DNA of 64,000 bases, taken from contig NZ_LR134523.1 in assembly GCF_900638585.1 (NCBI RefSeq), forward strand, positions 770,001 to 834,000, read 5' to 3'. Of this stretch, positions 18,431-27,863 are shown piece after piece (within the stretch, counting starts at the first letter, position 1; each line of letters opens with the position of its first letter). A model generated the notes under the pieces. It did not search any database, was not told where the DNA came from, and saw only the letters and a list, made by a program, of their open reading frames with translations. Source of the DNA: Aedoeadaptatus ivorii. Its GTDB lineage: Bacteria > Bacillota > Clostridia > Tissierellales > Peptoniphilaceae. Position numbers and translations under genes: made by a program.

Positions 18431-18470
18431 CTCGGATTGTCGATCCTCGACGCGATCTTGGTGAGACCGA
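18431..18470 (+). promoter_or_regulatory. Candidate S15-binding autoregulatory leader of rpsO
   Basis: The 76-base gap before rpsO can fold as a three-way junction: closing stem TCGG (18432-18435) with CCGA (18467-18470), hairpin GTCGA-TCC-TCGAC (18439-18451), and a second short hairpin TCT-TGGTG-AGA (18456-18466). Ribosomal protein S15 recognises a three-way junction in 16S rRNA and regulates its own mRNA in several bacteria. This assignment is inference from shape and position. Confidence 0.45.
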
Positions 18471-18492
18471 ATGATTTATTTAGGAGGAAAAA

Positions 18493-18759
18493 ATGTTATC
18501 TACTGAACAAAAACAAGAGATTATTAAAGCGTACCAAAGAGAAGAGGGAGACACCGGTTCTCCGGAAGTTCAAGTTGCTATTTTGACGCACACGATCAAT
18601 GCATTGAACGATCACCTCAAAGAACATACAAAAGACCACCATTCCAGAAGAGGTCTTTTGAAAATGGTCGGTAAGAGAAGAAATCTTCTGCGTTACCTGC
18701 GCAATAAGGACGTAGAGCGATACAGAACCCTTATCGAACGCTTAAATATCAGAGGATAA
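18493..18759 (+). CDS. rpsO: 30S ribosomal protein S15
   Basis: Small-subunit protein binding the central domain of 16S rRNA. The 88-residue sequence has the expected [26 protein letters not shown]-like and [12 protein letters not shown]-like segments. TTTAGGAGG precedes the ATG. Followed by an intrinsic terminator and pnp, the order usual in bacteria. Probably autoregulated through the leader just upstream. Confidence 0.98.
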   Translation: MLSTEQKQEIIKAYQREEGDTGSPEVQVAILTHTINALNDHLKEHTKDHHSRRGLLKMVGKRRNLLRYLRNKDVERYRTLIERLNIRG

Positions 18760-18772
18760 GAAACCACATGAA

Positions 18773-18797
18773 AGAGCGGGAGACCGCTCTTTCTTTA
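18773..18797 (+). terminator. Intrinsic terminator between rpsO and pnp
   Basis: Stem AGAGCGG/CCGCTCT (18773-18779 and 18784-18790) with a GAGA-type loop, followed by TTTCTTT. No convincing promoter fits before pnp at 18816, so this is probably a leaky terminator or processing site. Confidence 0.8.
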
Positions 18798-18815
18798 TAA
18801 TGAAAAGAGGGTTTT

Positions 18816-20939
18816 ATGCATAAATCGTATACGATTAATTTTAACGGTGCGCCCCTTACGGTAGAGATCGGAAAAGTCGCCAAGCAGGCCAATGGCGCTT
18901 GCTGGATCACCCAGGGCGAGAGCGTCGTCCTCGTCACGGCCACCGCATCGACCAAGGCCAAAGAAGGCGTGGACTTTTTGCCCCTGAGCTGCGACTACGA
19001 AGAAAAAATGTACGCATCGGGAAAGATCCCCGGGGGATTTAAAAAACGCGAAGGCAGGCCCGGTACCGACGCGATCCTCACGAGCCGGTTGATGGACCGT
19101 CCCATCCGGCCGCTGTTTCCGGGGGATTTTCACCACAGCATTCAGGTCACGGCTACCGTCTTAAGCTACGATCCCGAATACCCCACGGACATCCTGGCGA
19201 TGATCGGCTCTTCTGTGGCCCTTTCCGTCTCTGATATTCCCTTTGCCGGACCCACAGGCTCCGTGCGCATCGGACATATCGACGGCGAGTTCGTCGTGAA
19301 TCCCTCTGTCGATGCGATCAAAAATTCCAAATTGAACCTCACCGTCTCCGGCACCGCCGACGCCATCATGATGGTCGAAGCCGCCGTAGACTTGCTCCCC
19401 GAAGAAGAGGTATTGCAGGCGATTCTCTTGGCCCATACGAAAATCAAAGAAATCGTAGGCTTTATAGACGGTATCAAGGCGGAGGTCGGCAAAGAAACCA
19501 TGGCCTATGAAGGCCTCGTCGTCGACAGCGAATACGAAGAACATATTCGCAAAAGCATCTACGATCAAGTGGAGATCGCACTCGATATCGCCGATAAGAC
19601 CGAGCAGGGCCATGCCCTGGGCCGCATTAAAGAGGCCCTGGTGCAAAGACTGGAAGAAGACGAAGCTTATGAGGAAGCACAGGTAAACCGCGTCTTTGAA
19701 GACGTGACGCAAGAGATCTTCCGCAAACAGATTTTGGTGGGAAAACGCCGTAGCGACGGCCGGGCCCTTACCGAAATCCGTCCCTTGTCGTCGGAAGTGG
19801 GGCTTTTGCCGCGCACACACGGCAGCGGATTGTTTACCCGGGGCCAAACCCAAGCACTCAGTTCCGTTACGCTCGCGCCGCTCACCGAGGGGCAGATCGT
19901 CGACGGATTGGATCCCGAGTATACGAAGCGGTATGTGCACCACTATAACTTTCCCTCGTATTCCGTCGGCGAAACCCGCCCGCCCAGAAGTCCTGGCAGA
20001 CGGGAAATCGGCCACGGCAATTTGGCGGAACGGGCATTGATTCCGGTGCTGCCCAAAGAGGAGGACTTTCCGTATTATATTCGCGTCGTCAATGAGATCT
20101 TAGAATCCAACGGCTCTTCCTCTCAGGCGAGCGTCTGCGGCTCCACTTTGGCATTGATGGACGCCGGCGTACCCATTGCGGCGCCTGTGGCGGGCATCGC
20201 CATGGGATTGATCGACAACGGCGATGCGCCCGTCATTCTTACCGACATTCAGGGGCTGGAAGACCACTATGGAGATATGGATTTCAAAGTGGCCGGCACC
20301 GCCGATGCCATCACGGCGCTCCAGATGGACATTAAGATCGACGGCGTATCCGAAGAAATCTTACGCCGTGCGCTTGCACAGGCAAAGGAGGCACGCCTTG
20401 CGCTCCTCGAGCATCTCCACGGCACCATTGCCGCACCCAGAGACGATCTGTCTCCCTATGCACCGCGCATCCACTGCCTCTATATCGACCCCGATAAGAT
20501 CGGCGAAGTAATCGGAAGCGGCGGAAAGATGATTCACAAAATCGTCGAGGAAACCGGCGCACAGATCGAAATCGAAGACGACGGACGCGTCTCGATTATT
20601 TCCGGCGACGAAGGCGGCGTAAAGGCGAAGAAAATTATCGAAGACATTGTGCACGAATTGGAAGTGGGAGAAGTGTTCGAAGGCACCGTCAAAAAAATCG
20701 TGGACTTCGGCGCCTTTGTAGAAATTCTTTGGGGCAAAGAAGGTCTATTGCACATCTCCAATATCGACCATAAGCGCATCAACAATGTCGGCGACGTGCT
20801 GGCAGAAGGGGACAGGGTGAAGGTAAAGGTGACGGCTCTCGACAAGGGCAAGATCAGCCTCTCTCGAAAGGCTCTGCTTCCCAAGCCCGAACGCAAAGAG
20901 AACGAACGCGCCGAACGCAGAGATCGCGGTGACAGATAA
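18816..20939 (+). CDS. pnp: Polyribonucleotide nucleotidyltransferase (PNPase)
   Basis: 3'-to-5' phosphorolytic exoribonuclease of the RNA degradosome. Two RNase PH domains (about residues 1-215 and 300-545, including the FTRGQTQAL and SVCGSTLALMDAGVP segments) are followed by KH (about 555-615) and S1 (about 620-690) domains and a charged RNA-binding tail rich in Arg/Glu. 707 residues is standard. The ATG follows AAAAGAGGG. Confidence 0.98.
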   Translation: MHKSYTINFNGAPLTVEIGKVAKQANGACWITQGESVVLVTATASTKAKEGVDFLPLSCDYEEKMYASGKIPGGFKKREGRPGTDAILTSRLMDRPIRPLFPGDFHHSIQVTATVLSYDPEYPTDILAMIGSSVALSVSDIPFAGPTGSVRIGHIDGEFVVNPSVDAIKNSKLNLTVSGTADAIMMVEAAVDLLPEEEVLQAILLAHTKIKEIVGFIDGIKAEVGKETMAYEGLVVDSEYEEHIRKSIYDQVEIALDIADKTEQGHALGRIKEALVQRLEEDEAYEEAQVNRVFEDVTQEIFRKQILVGKRRSDGRALTEIRPLSSEVGLLPRTHGSGLFTRGQTQALSSVTLAPLTEGQIVDGLDPEYTKRYVHHYNFPSYSVGETRPPRSPGRREIGHGNLAERALIPVLPKEEDFPYYIRVVNEILESNGSSSQASVCGSTLALMDAGVPIAAPVAGIAMGLIDNGDAPVILTDIQGLEDHYGDMDFKVAGTADAITALQMDIKIDGVSEEILRRALAQAKEARLALLEHLHGTIAAPRDDLSPYAPRIHCLYIDPDKIGEVIGSGGKMIHKIVEETGAQIEIEDDGRVSIISGDEGGVKAKKIIEDIVHELEVGEVFEGTVKKIVDFGAFVEILWGKEGLLHISNIDHKRINNVGDVLAEGDRVKVKVTALDKGKISLSRKALLPKPERKENERAERRDRGDR

Positions 20940-20954
20940 TGAATAAAAGAAACT

Positions 20955-20975
20955 AAACCGCTTCGGCGGTTTTTT
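20955..20975 (+). terminator. Intrinsic terminator after pnp
   Basis: Stem AAACCGC-TTCG-GCGGTTT (20955-20972) with stable UUCG loop, then T-run. The dut ribosome binding site begins a few bases downstream and no promoter fits between, so read-through is implied. Confidence 0.85.
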
Positions 20976-20989
20976 CATGGAGGAAAACA

Positions 20990-21433
20990 ATGAAAATCAA
21001 AATCGTCAATCGTTCCAAACATCCCCTGCCCGCCTATGCTACCGAGGGCGCAAGCGGCATGGACCTGCGCGCCGATCTCGATGAAGATCTCGCCATCGCA
21101 CCGTTTGAGCGGATAAAAGTGCCCACCGGCTTGTATCTCGAGCTGCCGGAGGGAATTGAAGGACAAGTGCGTGCGAGAAGCGGCCTGTCCTTTAAGAAGG
21201 GAATTACCCTCATCAATGCCGTAGGGACCGTAGACAGCGATTATCGCGGCGAAATCACCGTTCCCTTGGTCAATCTATCTCAGGATACCGTCGTGATCCA
21301 AGACGGAGAGAGAATCGCTCAATTGGTACTGGCACGCTACGAAAAAGCCGATTTGATCGAGGTAGAAGAACTGGAAGAATTGGACAAAACCGCCAGAGGT
21401 AAAGGCGGATTTGGGCACACCGGCCGCCTATAA
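20990..21433 (+). CDS. dut: dUTP diphosphatase
   Basis: Hydrolyses dUTP to dUMP, keeping uracil out of DNA and feeding thymidylate synthesis. The five trimeric-dUTPase motifs can be followed: [33 protein letters not shown], and the C-terminal [10 protein letters not shown]. 147 residues is normal. ATGGAGGAAAACA precedes the start. Confidence 0.97.
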   Translation: MKIKIVNRSKHPLPAYATEGASGMDLRADLDEDLAIAPFERIKVPTGLYLELPEGIEGQVRARSGLSFKKGITLINAVGTVDSDYRGEITVPLVNLSQDTVVIQDGERIAQLVLARYEKADLIEVEELEELDKTARGKGGFGHTGRL

Positions 21434-21459
21434 CTTCGCTTCTTCGAGCGGACGCGCTG

Positions 21460-21468
21460 TGTTATAAT
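21460..21468 (+). promoter_or_regulatory. Extended -10 promoter of the ftsK-recA operon
   Basis: Perfect extended -10 TGT-TATAAT (21460-21468) in the dut-ftsK gap; the -35 region is weak, as is common with extended -10 elements. Transcription would start near 21475, inside the LexA-like box at 21474-21487. No further promoter or terminator is evident through 31198, so this may drive the whole run to the Rad50-like genes. Confidence 0.65.
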
Positions 21469-21473
21469 AGACT

Positions 21474-21487
21474 CGAACATATATTTG
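21474..21487 (+). promoter_or_regulatory. LexA-like (SOS) box at the ftsK-recA operon start
   Basis: CGAACATATATTTG. Its first 13 bases are the exact reverse complement of AAATATATGTTCG at 34842-34854, in the lexA promoter. The right half-site deviates from the Bacillus-type GAAC-N4-GTTC. Position over the predicted transcription start suits repression. Confidence 0.6.
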
Positions 21488-21502
21488 ACGGGAGGGCGGA
21501 CA

Positions 21503-23731
21503 TTGGCAAAGAGAAAAAACACAAAGCGAAAGACGAAATCCGCTGCATCGGATACACAGCGGCCGGCGATGGTCGGTGGGCTTTTGATCTTGGTGGCCGT
21601 ATTGTCTTTTTTAAGCATTTTCAGCGATAAAATGGGCATCTTCGGTGACTTTGCTTCCAAAGGCATCGGATTATTCTTCGGAAAGACCGGCCCCATCTTT
21701 TGCGGCCTCTTGCTGTTAACCGGACTGTTTTTAATACTCGATACCGATCGAAAAAAGATCGTACAGGTTTTTTTGCCTGCCATTACCGCCCTCGCCATCG
21801 CCATGCTGCACTTTTACGATCCCTACAGTCGCGCGCTCGATTGGGAAGCGCGAATCGATTCCTTACAGGCCGCCCCGATCGACGGAGGCCTAATCGGCCA
21901 AGGATTCAGTCGGCTGTTGACGGGTTTGTTCGGTACGATGGGAAGTCGAATCCTTTTGATCCTCCTTCTTCTCGTCAGCTTGTATCTTTTGATTTCGGAT
22001 CGACAAAAAATGATCTGGAAGCGGAAGATACTATCTGCCGTCGAATCTGTCGAAAAACGTCTTAAAGCGCGAAAGACCGCTGTTCCTCGAAAAAGGCCGA
22101 GTCGCGAAACCGCACAAAAAAAGAAGATCGAAGAGGATTCTGTGCCCGCATTCGATTTTGAAGCCGAAGCTCACGAAGAGGCCGAGCCCTTGACGATACG
22201 CGACTATATGCCCGATGCAAAACCGGAGCGGGTCGATTCCTTGGACGAAGCGGAAAAAGAAGCGTTTCGCAAAGACGTTCGCACAGAGGTCGCGGAAAAT
22301 GTATACGCCTTTCCGCCGCTGAACCTCTTGAAGGAAACAGAGCGCGAAAATGCCGCCGGAGACGAGAGCGTCCGCAAAAACGCCGCCGTTATCCAAGAGG
22401 TGATGGACAACTTCAATGTAGACTGCCGGGTGACGGCCATCAACAAAGGGCCCACAATCACTTCCTATGAATTGGAACCCTCACCGGGGGTAAAAATCAG
22501 TCGCATTGTGTCCCTGCACGACAATCTGAGTCTGTCTCTTGCGAGCCCGGATATCCGGATCGAAGCGCCGATACCGGGAAAGAGCGCCATCGGCATCGAA
22601 GTGCCCAATGCCGTAAAAGACAGCGTGGGACTGCGAGAAATCCTGGAGAGCGACGCCTTTCAAAAGCTGCCGTCTTCGGTGCCGTTGACATTGGGCAAAG
22701 ATGTCAGCGGACACACGATCTTATCGACCATCGACAAAATGCCGCACCTGTTGATCGCAGGCGCGACGGGATCGGGGAAATCCGTATGTATCAACTCGAT
22801 TTTGATGGGGATCCTCTACAAATCGCCGCCGGAAAAGGTTCGTCTCATTCTGATCGATCCCAAAGTGGTCGAACTGGGTATCTATAACGGGATACCGCAT
22901 TTATTGATTCCGGTGGTTACCGACGCGAAGAAGGCCGCCTTCGCATTGGCTTGGGCGGTAGAAGAGATGGAGAAGCGCTATAAGGCCTTTGCCGATGCCG
23001 GGGTACGCGATATTTCAGGCTACAATCGAAAGATGGACGCAGAAGGCGAGCAGGAAATGGCGAAAATCGTCATCGTCGTAGACGAGTTGAGCGATTTGAT
23101 GATGGTCGCCGCCAAAGAAGTCGAGGACTATATCACGCGACTCGCGCAGATGGCGCGGGCGGCGGGGATCCACTTGATCCTCGCGACACAACGTCCTTCC
23201 GTCGATGTCATTACCGGTACCATCAAAGCAAATATTCCCTCTCGGATCGCTTTTTCCGTCTCGTCGCAGATCGATTCCCGCACGATTTTGGATATGTCCG
23301 GCGCCGAAAAACTTCTCGGAAAGGGCGATATGCTCTTTTACCCGGGTTCTTACCCGAAGCCCAAACGACTGCAGGGCGCCTTCGTCTCCGACGGCGAAGT
23401 GGAGCGGGTACTGGAATTTGTCAAGAACCATACGGAAACGGCAGAATACGACGAGGAAGCCATGGACACCATGGAAAAGAAAGTAAAAAAATCCGTTTCC
23501 GACGAAGATCCGCTGTTGGGTGAAGCTGTAGATATCGTATTGACACAGGAACAGGCTTCCATCTCCTTTTTACAGCGAAAACTCAAGGTCGGCTATGCCA
23601 GGGCGGCGCGGATCGTCGATCAGATCGAAGAGATGGGAATCATCGGCCCGCACGAAGGGCCCAAACCGCGCAAGCTGTTGATGACCAAAGAAGAAATCGA
23701 ATCGATGAGAAATGAGCAGGAGAATCTATGA
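21503..23731 (+). CDS. ftsK: DNA translocase FtsK/SpoIIIE
   Basis: Septal motor that pumps DNA out of the closing septum and orients Xer recombination. Basic N-terminus, about four membrane helices (residues 15-160), a charged linker, then the RecA-like motor with Walker A GATGSGKSV near residue 420 and Walker B VIVVDELSDLMM, and a C-terminal winged-helix gamma domain. Start at TTG 21503 is chosen because GGGAGG (21490-21495) is seven bases upstream; 742 residues. The end overlaps rimO by four bases (ATGA). Confidence 0.96.
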   Translation: MAKRKNTKRKTKSAASDTQRPAMVGGLLILVAVLSFLSIFSDKMGIFGDFASKGIGLFFGKTGPIFCGLLLLTGLFLILDTDRKKIVQVFLPAITALAIAMLHFYDPYSRALDWEARIDSLQAAPIDGGLIGQGFSRLLTGLFGTMGSRILLILLLLVSLYLLISDRQKMIWKRKILSAVESVEKRLKARKTAVPRKRPSRETAQKKKIEEDSVPAFDFEAEAHEEAEPLTIRDYMPDAKPERVDSLDEAEKEAFRKDVRTEVAENVYAFPPLNLLKETERENAAGDESVRKNAAVIQEVMDNFNVDCRVTAINKGPTITSYELEPSPGVKISRIVSLHDNLSLSLASPDIRIEAPIPGKSAIGIEVPNAVKDSVGLREILESDAFQKLPSSVPLTLGKDVSGHTILSTIDKMPHLLIAGATGSGKSVCINSILMGILYKSPPEKVRLILIDPKVVELGIYNGIPHLLIPVVTDAKKAAFALAWAVEEMEKRYKAFADAGVRDISGYNRKMDAEGEQEMAKIVIVVDELSDLMMVAAKEVEDYITRLAQMARAAGIHLILATQRPSVDVITGTIKANIPSRIAFSVSSQIDSRTILDMSGAEKLLGKGDMLFYPGSYPKPKRLQGAFVSDGEVERVLEFVKNHTETAEYDEEAMDTMEKKVKKSVSDEDPLLGEAVDIVLTQEQASISFLQRKLKVGYARAARIVDQIEEMGIIGPHEGPKPRKLLMTKEEIESMRNEQENL

Positions 23732-25053
23732 AAAATGTTTCAATCGTAACCTTGGGGTGCTCTAAAAATGACGTCGACTCCGGCCAAATGCGCGGCGTCT
23801 TGGATCCATCCCGATTTCAGTTTACCGACGACGTATATGAAGCGGAAGTGATCGTGGTCAACACCTGCGGTTTTATCGACGCCGCAAAAGAGGAGTCCAT
23901 CGATACGATACTGGATTTGGCGCAACTGAAAGATACGGGAAAATTAGAGACTTTGCTCCTCGCCGGCTGTCTCGCCCAGCGCTATCCCGAAGAACTTTTG
24001 GAGAGCATACCCGAAGCCGACGGCATCTTGGGGCCCGGTCATATTCGCTCTTTGAATGAAGCCATCGAAGAAGCAGAAAGCGGCGATAAGCCCGTGTTCG
24101 CTCAATCCCTTTCCAATGCCTATATCGAGGGCATGGTACGGGAAAATGTATCGATTACGGAATACGTAAAGATTTCCGAAGGCTGTAACAATCGATGCAG
24201 CTACTGTATTATTCCCTATCTGAAAGGGAACCATCGCAGCCGAAAAAAAGAGGAGATTCTCGAAGAAGTCAATATGCTGGTCACAGAAGGTGCGCGCGAG
24301 ATCATCTTGATCGGACAAAACACGACCGATTACGGAATCGACCTCTACGGTCGATACGCCCTCGCCAAGCTGGTGGAGGCGCTGTCTACGATCGACGGTC
24401 TCCGTTGGATCCGCATCCTCTACGCCTATCCGGACCACTTCGATGCCGATTTGATCCGACAGATGCGCGACAATCCCAAAGTGCTTCCCTATGTAGACAT
24501 CCCCCTGCAGCACATCTCCGATTCGGTGCTTCAGCGCATGCACCGAAAGGTCGACCGGGCGCAGATCGAAAACTTACTCGCGACTTTGCGCGAAGAGATT
24601 CCGGACATCGCCATTCGCACTACATTTCTCTTGGGCTTTCCCGGAGAGAAGGAGGCGGATTTTGAAACGCTATTGAATTTCATCGAGCGTCATCCTTTTG
24701 AACGGGCGGGGGCATTTACCTATTCCCGCGAAGAGAGAACGCCGGCTGCCGAATACGCAGATCAAGTACCGGAGTCGATCAAAGAAGATAGACACCGCCG
24801 CTTTATGGAAAAACAGATGGAGATTTCAGAAAACCGTATGGCGCGTCTGATCGGAAAAACGCTCACGGTACTGATTACGGAATGCGGGGAAGGGGAGTAT
24901 ATCGGCAGATCCTATTTAGACGCACCGGATATCGACGGCATCGTCGTCGTCCAAAGCGACGTCGTGCTGCGGGAAGGAGACTTTGTGAAAGTTCGCATTA
25001 CAGACGCATCGAGTTACGACCTGGGCGGTGAATATCTTGAACATTGCGAATAA
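23728..25053 (+). CDS. rimO: Ribosomal protein S12 methylthiotransferase
   Basis: Radical-SAM enzyme adding a methylthio group to an Asp of ribosomal protein S12. The N-terminal domain starts VTLGCSKNDVDSGQM, typical of RimO rather than MiaB (which is separate at 42072-43448). The radical-SAM cluster CNNRCSYC starts near residue 153, and a TRAM domain closes the protein. 441 residues. Overlaps ftsK by four bases and pgsA by 17. Confidence 0.95.
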   Translation: MKNVSIVTLGCSKNDVDSGQMRGVLDPSRFQFTDDVYEAEVIVVNTCGFIDAAKEESIDTILDLAQLKDTGKLETLLLAGCLAQRYPEELLESIPEADGILGPGHIRSLNEAIEEAESGDKPVFAQSLSNAYIEGMVRENVSITEYVKISEGCNNRCSYCIIPYLKGNHRSRKKEEILEEVNMLVTEGAREIILIGQNTTDYGIDLYGRYALAKLVEALSTIDGLRWIRILYAYPDHFDADLIRQMRDNPKVLPYVDIPLQHISDSVLQRMHRKVDRAQIENLLATLREEIPDIAIRTTFLLGFPGEKEADFETLLNFIERHPFERAGAFTYSREERTPAAEYADQVPESIKEDRHRRFMEKQMEISENRMARLIGKTLTVLITECGEGEYIGRSYLDAPDIDGIVVVQSDVVLREGDFVKVRITDASSYDLGGEYLEHCE

Positions 25054-25570
25054 GCTCACGACGCTGCGCATTCTGATGGTGCCGCTCTTTGTCCTATTGA
25101 TGCTCTTAAAGACGCAGGAAATGCGCTATATCGGCGCGGCGGTTTTTGTGGTCGCCGCATTTACAGATTTTCTCGACGGATACTTGGCGCGAAAGTACGA
25201 TCTCGTCACCACTTTCGGGAAATTTCTCGATCCTCTTGCGGATAAGATTCTCACGATTTCCGCCTTTATCCTCTTGGTGGAATTCGGCGTCATTCCCGCC
25301 TGGGGGGTGATCGTCATCGTAGCGCGCGAGTTGGCGATCACCGGATTTCGGGTTATCGCAGCCTCTGAAAATGTAACCATTGCCGCGAGCGGATTCGGAA
25401 AGATCAAGACCATCAGTCAACTCTTGTGTCTGATCGCTTTGTTATTTGCGCCCGCCATTCCCGAATCTATCGGTATTGTACTCTTTTATATCGCCGTCAT
25501 TCTTACCGTTCTAAGCGGAATAGATTATTTGGTGAAGAATAAAGACCTTTTGGATTTGAAAAATATTTAG
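25037..25570 (+). CDS. pgsA: CDP-diacylglycerol-glycerol-3-phosphate 3-phosphatidyltransferase
   Basis: First step of phosphatidylglycerol synthesis, an integral membrane enzyme. The CDP-alcohol phosphatidyltransferase signature D-x2-DG-x2-AR-x8-G-x3-D-x3-D is complete, starting at FLDGYLARKYD. I prefer TTG 25037, which gives the classic MNIANKLTTLRI start, with GGTGA upstream; GTG 25030 region (25028) is the alternative and adds three residues. 177 residues. Confidence 0.94.
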   Translation: MNIANKLTTLRILMVPLFVLLMLLKTQEMRYIGAAVFVVAAFTDFLDGYLARKYDLVTTFGKFLDPLADKILTISAFILLVEFGVIPAWGVIVIVARELAITGFRVIAASENVTIAASGFGKIKTISQLLCLIALLFAPAIPESIGIVLFYIAVILTVLSGIDYLVKNKDLLDLKNI

Positions 25571-25578
25571 GAGAAATT

Positions 25579-26835
25579 ATGATTTCTGAAATCATCACCA
25601 TAGGTACGGAGATCCTTATCGGTTCTATTTTGAACACAAACGGTCCCTATCTGTCGCGAAAACTGACGGATTTCGGCTACGACGTCTTCTACCACGCATC
25701 GGTACGCGACCGCTATGAAGACATTCGCGATGCCATTGAAACGGCTCTTACGCGAAGCGATCTGATCTTTTTATGCGGCGGCTTAGGGCCCACCCAGGAC
25801 GATATGACCAAACAGGCACTGGCCCACGCACTGAATATCGATCTGTACTTCGACGAAGAGGAATGGCGAAATATCAGAGACATCGCCATGGCCCATGCGC
25901 GGACGATCACCGACAACAACAAAAGACAGGCGGAATTTCCGAAAGGCGCCGTCGTCATTCCCAACGACAAGGGAACCGCGCCGGGATGTAAGCTGAATTA
26001 CGGAGAGAAAGTCTTTTATCTTCTTCCGGGTCCTCCCAGAGAATTTGAACCCATGGTGGATTTGATCATCGATCGCTATTTGGAAAAGACCACCGGCGAA
26101 AACTTTATCGAGAGCCTTCGCCTGGTGAATATCGGCGAGTCCAATTGCGAAGATATTTTCCGCAAGGAAAAGATCGAAAACGACATCGTCCAAATCAATA
26201 CCTTTGCCAAGACCGGCGAGGTCGAGATTAAGATCATGGCACACTCCGAAGGGGAAGAAGACTACGAAGAGACCAAACGCGCTTTTGACGAAGCCGTAGA
26301 AAAAGTAAAATCCCTATTTGCCTACCACATTTACGGCAATGGCGAAAAGAATCTCTTCGAAACGCTGGTGCAATATTTGGCATCCCGCAATATGACGATT
26401 TCCTTTGCCGAATCCGTAACCGGCGGACTATTGGCGCATATGATCACTTCGGTGCCGGGAAGTGCCGATGTCATAAAAGAGAGCTATATTACCTACAGCG
26501 ATCAGGCGAAAATCGCCCTACTCGACGTTTCCGCCGATACCATTCTCGACAAGGGCGTCGTCTCTTCCGAAGTGGCGGCCGAGATGAGCCGAGGGCTTTA
26601 TGCGCGTACAAAGGCGACATTTTGTATCTCTACCACGGGAGAAGCGGGCCCGGATACCGCGACGGATCGCGAAGCGGGCACCGTCTGCTATTCGATTCGA
26701 AAAAACGGCAGGGAAGTCGATGCGGAGGAAAAGATCTTCCGCGGCGATCGCAATACCATTCAATTTCGCAGTGCGAAGAATATCCTCGCGACAGTTTTGT
26801 TACAAGAATTAGGAGGGGAATATGGACGAGAGTAA
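25579..26835 (+). CDS. cinA: CinA family protein (competence/damage-inducible; NMN amidohydrolase)
   Basis: Two-domain protein: MoaB/MogA-like N-terminal domain ([25 protein letters not shown]) and C-terminal CinA domain (about 255-418; [21 protein letters not shown]) that in characterised homologues deamidates nicotinamide mononucleotide. 418 residues is normal. TTAGGAG precedes the ATG and it overlaps recA by 14 bases; the cinA-recA pairing is widespread and often DNA-damage regulated. Confidence 0.95.
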   Translation: MISEIITIGTEILIGSILNTNGPYLSRKLTDFGYDVFYHASVRDRYEDIRDAIETALTRSDLIFLCGGLGPTQDDMTKQALAHALNIDLYFDEEEWRNIRDIAMAHARTITDNNKRQAEFPKGAVVIPNDKGTAPGCKLNYGEKVFYLLPGPPREFEPMVDLIIDRYLEKTTGENFIESLRLVNIGESNCEDIFRKEKIENDIVQINTFAKTGEVEIKIMAHSEGEEDYEETKRAFDEAVEKVKSLFAYHIYGNGEKNLFETLVQYLASRNMTISFAESVTGGLLAHMITSVPGSADVIKESYITYSDQAKIALLDVSADTILDKGVVSSEVAAEMSRGLYARTKATFCISTTGEAGPDTATDREAGTVCYSIRKNGREVDAEEKIFRGDRNTIQFRSAKNILATVLLQELGGEYGRE

Positions 26836-27859
26836 GAGAAGGGCGCTGGACGATGCCATCGCCAAGATCGAAAAAGAGTACGGAAAAGGCGCCATTATGC
26901 GCTTGGGAGAAAATGTCAATCTAAACATCGAGGCCATACCCACCGGCTCTTTGAGTTTGGACATCGCCCTGGGCGTCGGCGGCATTCCCCGCGGCCGGAT
27001 TATCGAAATCTACGGACCGGAATCTTCGGGCAAGACGACCATTGCCCTGCATATGATCGCCGAGGCACAAAAATTGGGCGGTACCGCCGCGTTTATCGAC
27101 GCAGAGCACGCCTTGGATCCCGCTTATAGCAAGGCGCTGGGCGTAGACATCGAAAACCTGATTATCTCTCAGCCCGATACCGGAGAACAGGCGCTGGAAA
27201 TCACCGAGAGTCTGGTTCGCAGCAATGCGGTAGACCTCATCGTCGTCGACTCCGTCGCTGCATTGGTTCCAAAGGCGGAGATCGAAGGAGAGATGGGCGA
27301 CAGCCATATGGGTCTGCAGGCACGACTGATGAGCCAAGGCCTCAGAAAGCTCACCGGCGCCATCAGCAAGTCCAAGTCTTCGGTGATCTTTATCAACCAG
27401 TTGCGCGAGAAGATCGGCGTCATGTTCGGCAATCCCGAGACGACCACCGGCGGGCGCGCATTGAAGTTCTTTACTTCGGTGCGGATGGACATTCGCCGCA
27501 TAGACAGCATTAAGCGCGGAGACGAAATTATCGGAAACCGCGTGCGCGTAAAGGTCGTAAAAAACAAGGTAGCGCCGCCCTTTAAGCAAGCGGAATTCGA
27601 CATTATGTACGGCGAGGGAATCTCCAAGGTCGGAAGCATCCTCGATGCAGCGGTCGCCAGCGGCATCGTAGACAAATCCGGATCCTGGTTCAGTTATGGC
27701 GATGTAAAGATCGCTCAGGGGCGAGAAAATTCAAAGAAGTATTTAGAAGAGAATCCGGATCTATTGGCGGAAATCGAGGGAAAAGTACGCGAATATTACC
27801 GTCCCGAAAGCCAAAAGGATCAATCGACAGAGGATACGGAGAAGACACAGGGGGAATGA
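26822..27859 (+). CDS. recA: Recombinase RecA
   Basis: Strand-exchange protein and co-protease for LexA cleavage. MAW-type N-terminus, Walker [10 protein letters not shown] near residue 65, Walker B region [10 protein letters not shown], and L2 loop segments ([11 protein letters not shown]) are all conserved. 345 residues. AGGAGGGGAAT precedes the ATG, inside the end of cinA. Four bases after its stop a set of SbcD/Rad50-like genes begins, in the same apparent transcript. Confidence 0.99.
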   Translation: MDESKRRALDDAIAKIEKEYGKGAIMRLGENVNLNIEAIPTGSLSLDIALGVGGIPRGRIIEIYGPESSGKTTIALHMIAEAQKLGGTAAFIDAEHALDPAYSKALGVDIENLIISQPDTGEQALEITESLVRSNAVDLIVVDSVAALVPKAEIEGEMGDSHMGLQARLMSQGLRKLTGAISKSKSSVIFINQLREKIGVMFGNPETTTGGRALKFFTSVRMDIRRIDSIKRGDEIIGNRVRVKVVKNKVAPPFKQAEFDIMYGEGISKVGSILDAAVASGIVDKSGSWFSYGDVKIAQGRENSKKYLEENPDLLAEIEGKVREYYRPESQKDQSTEDTEKTQGE

Positions 27860-27863
27860 TCGA

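Noticed and set aside
18796-18801. TATAAT just before pnp
   Set aside because: It overlaps the terminator's T-tract, lacks a -35, and would place the transcription start almost on the pnp start codon.
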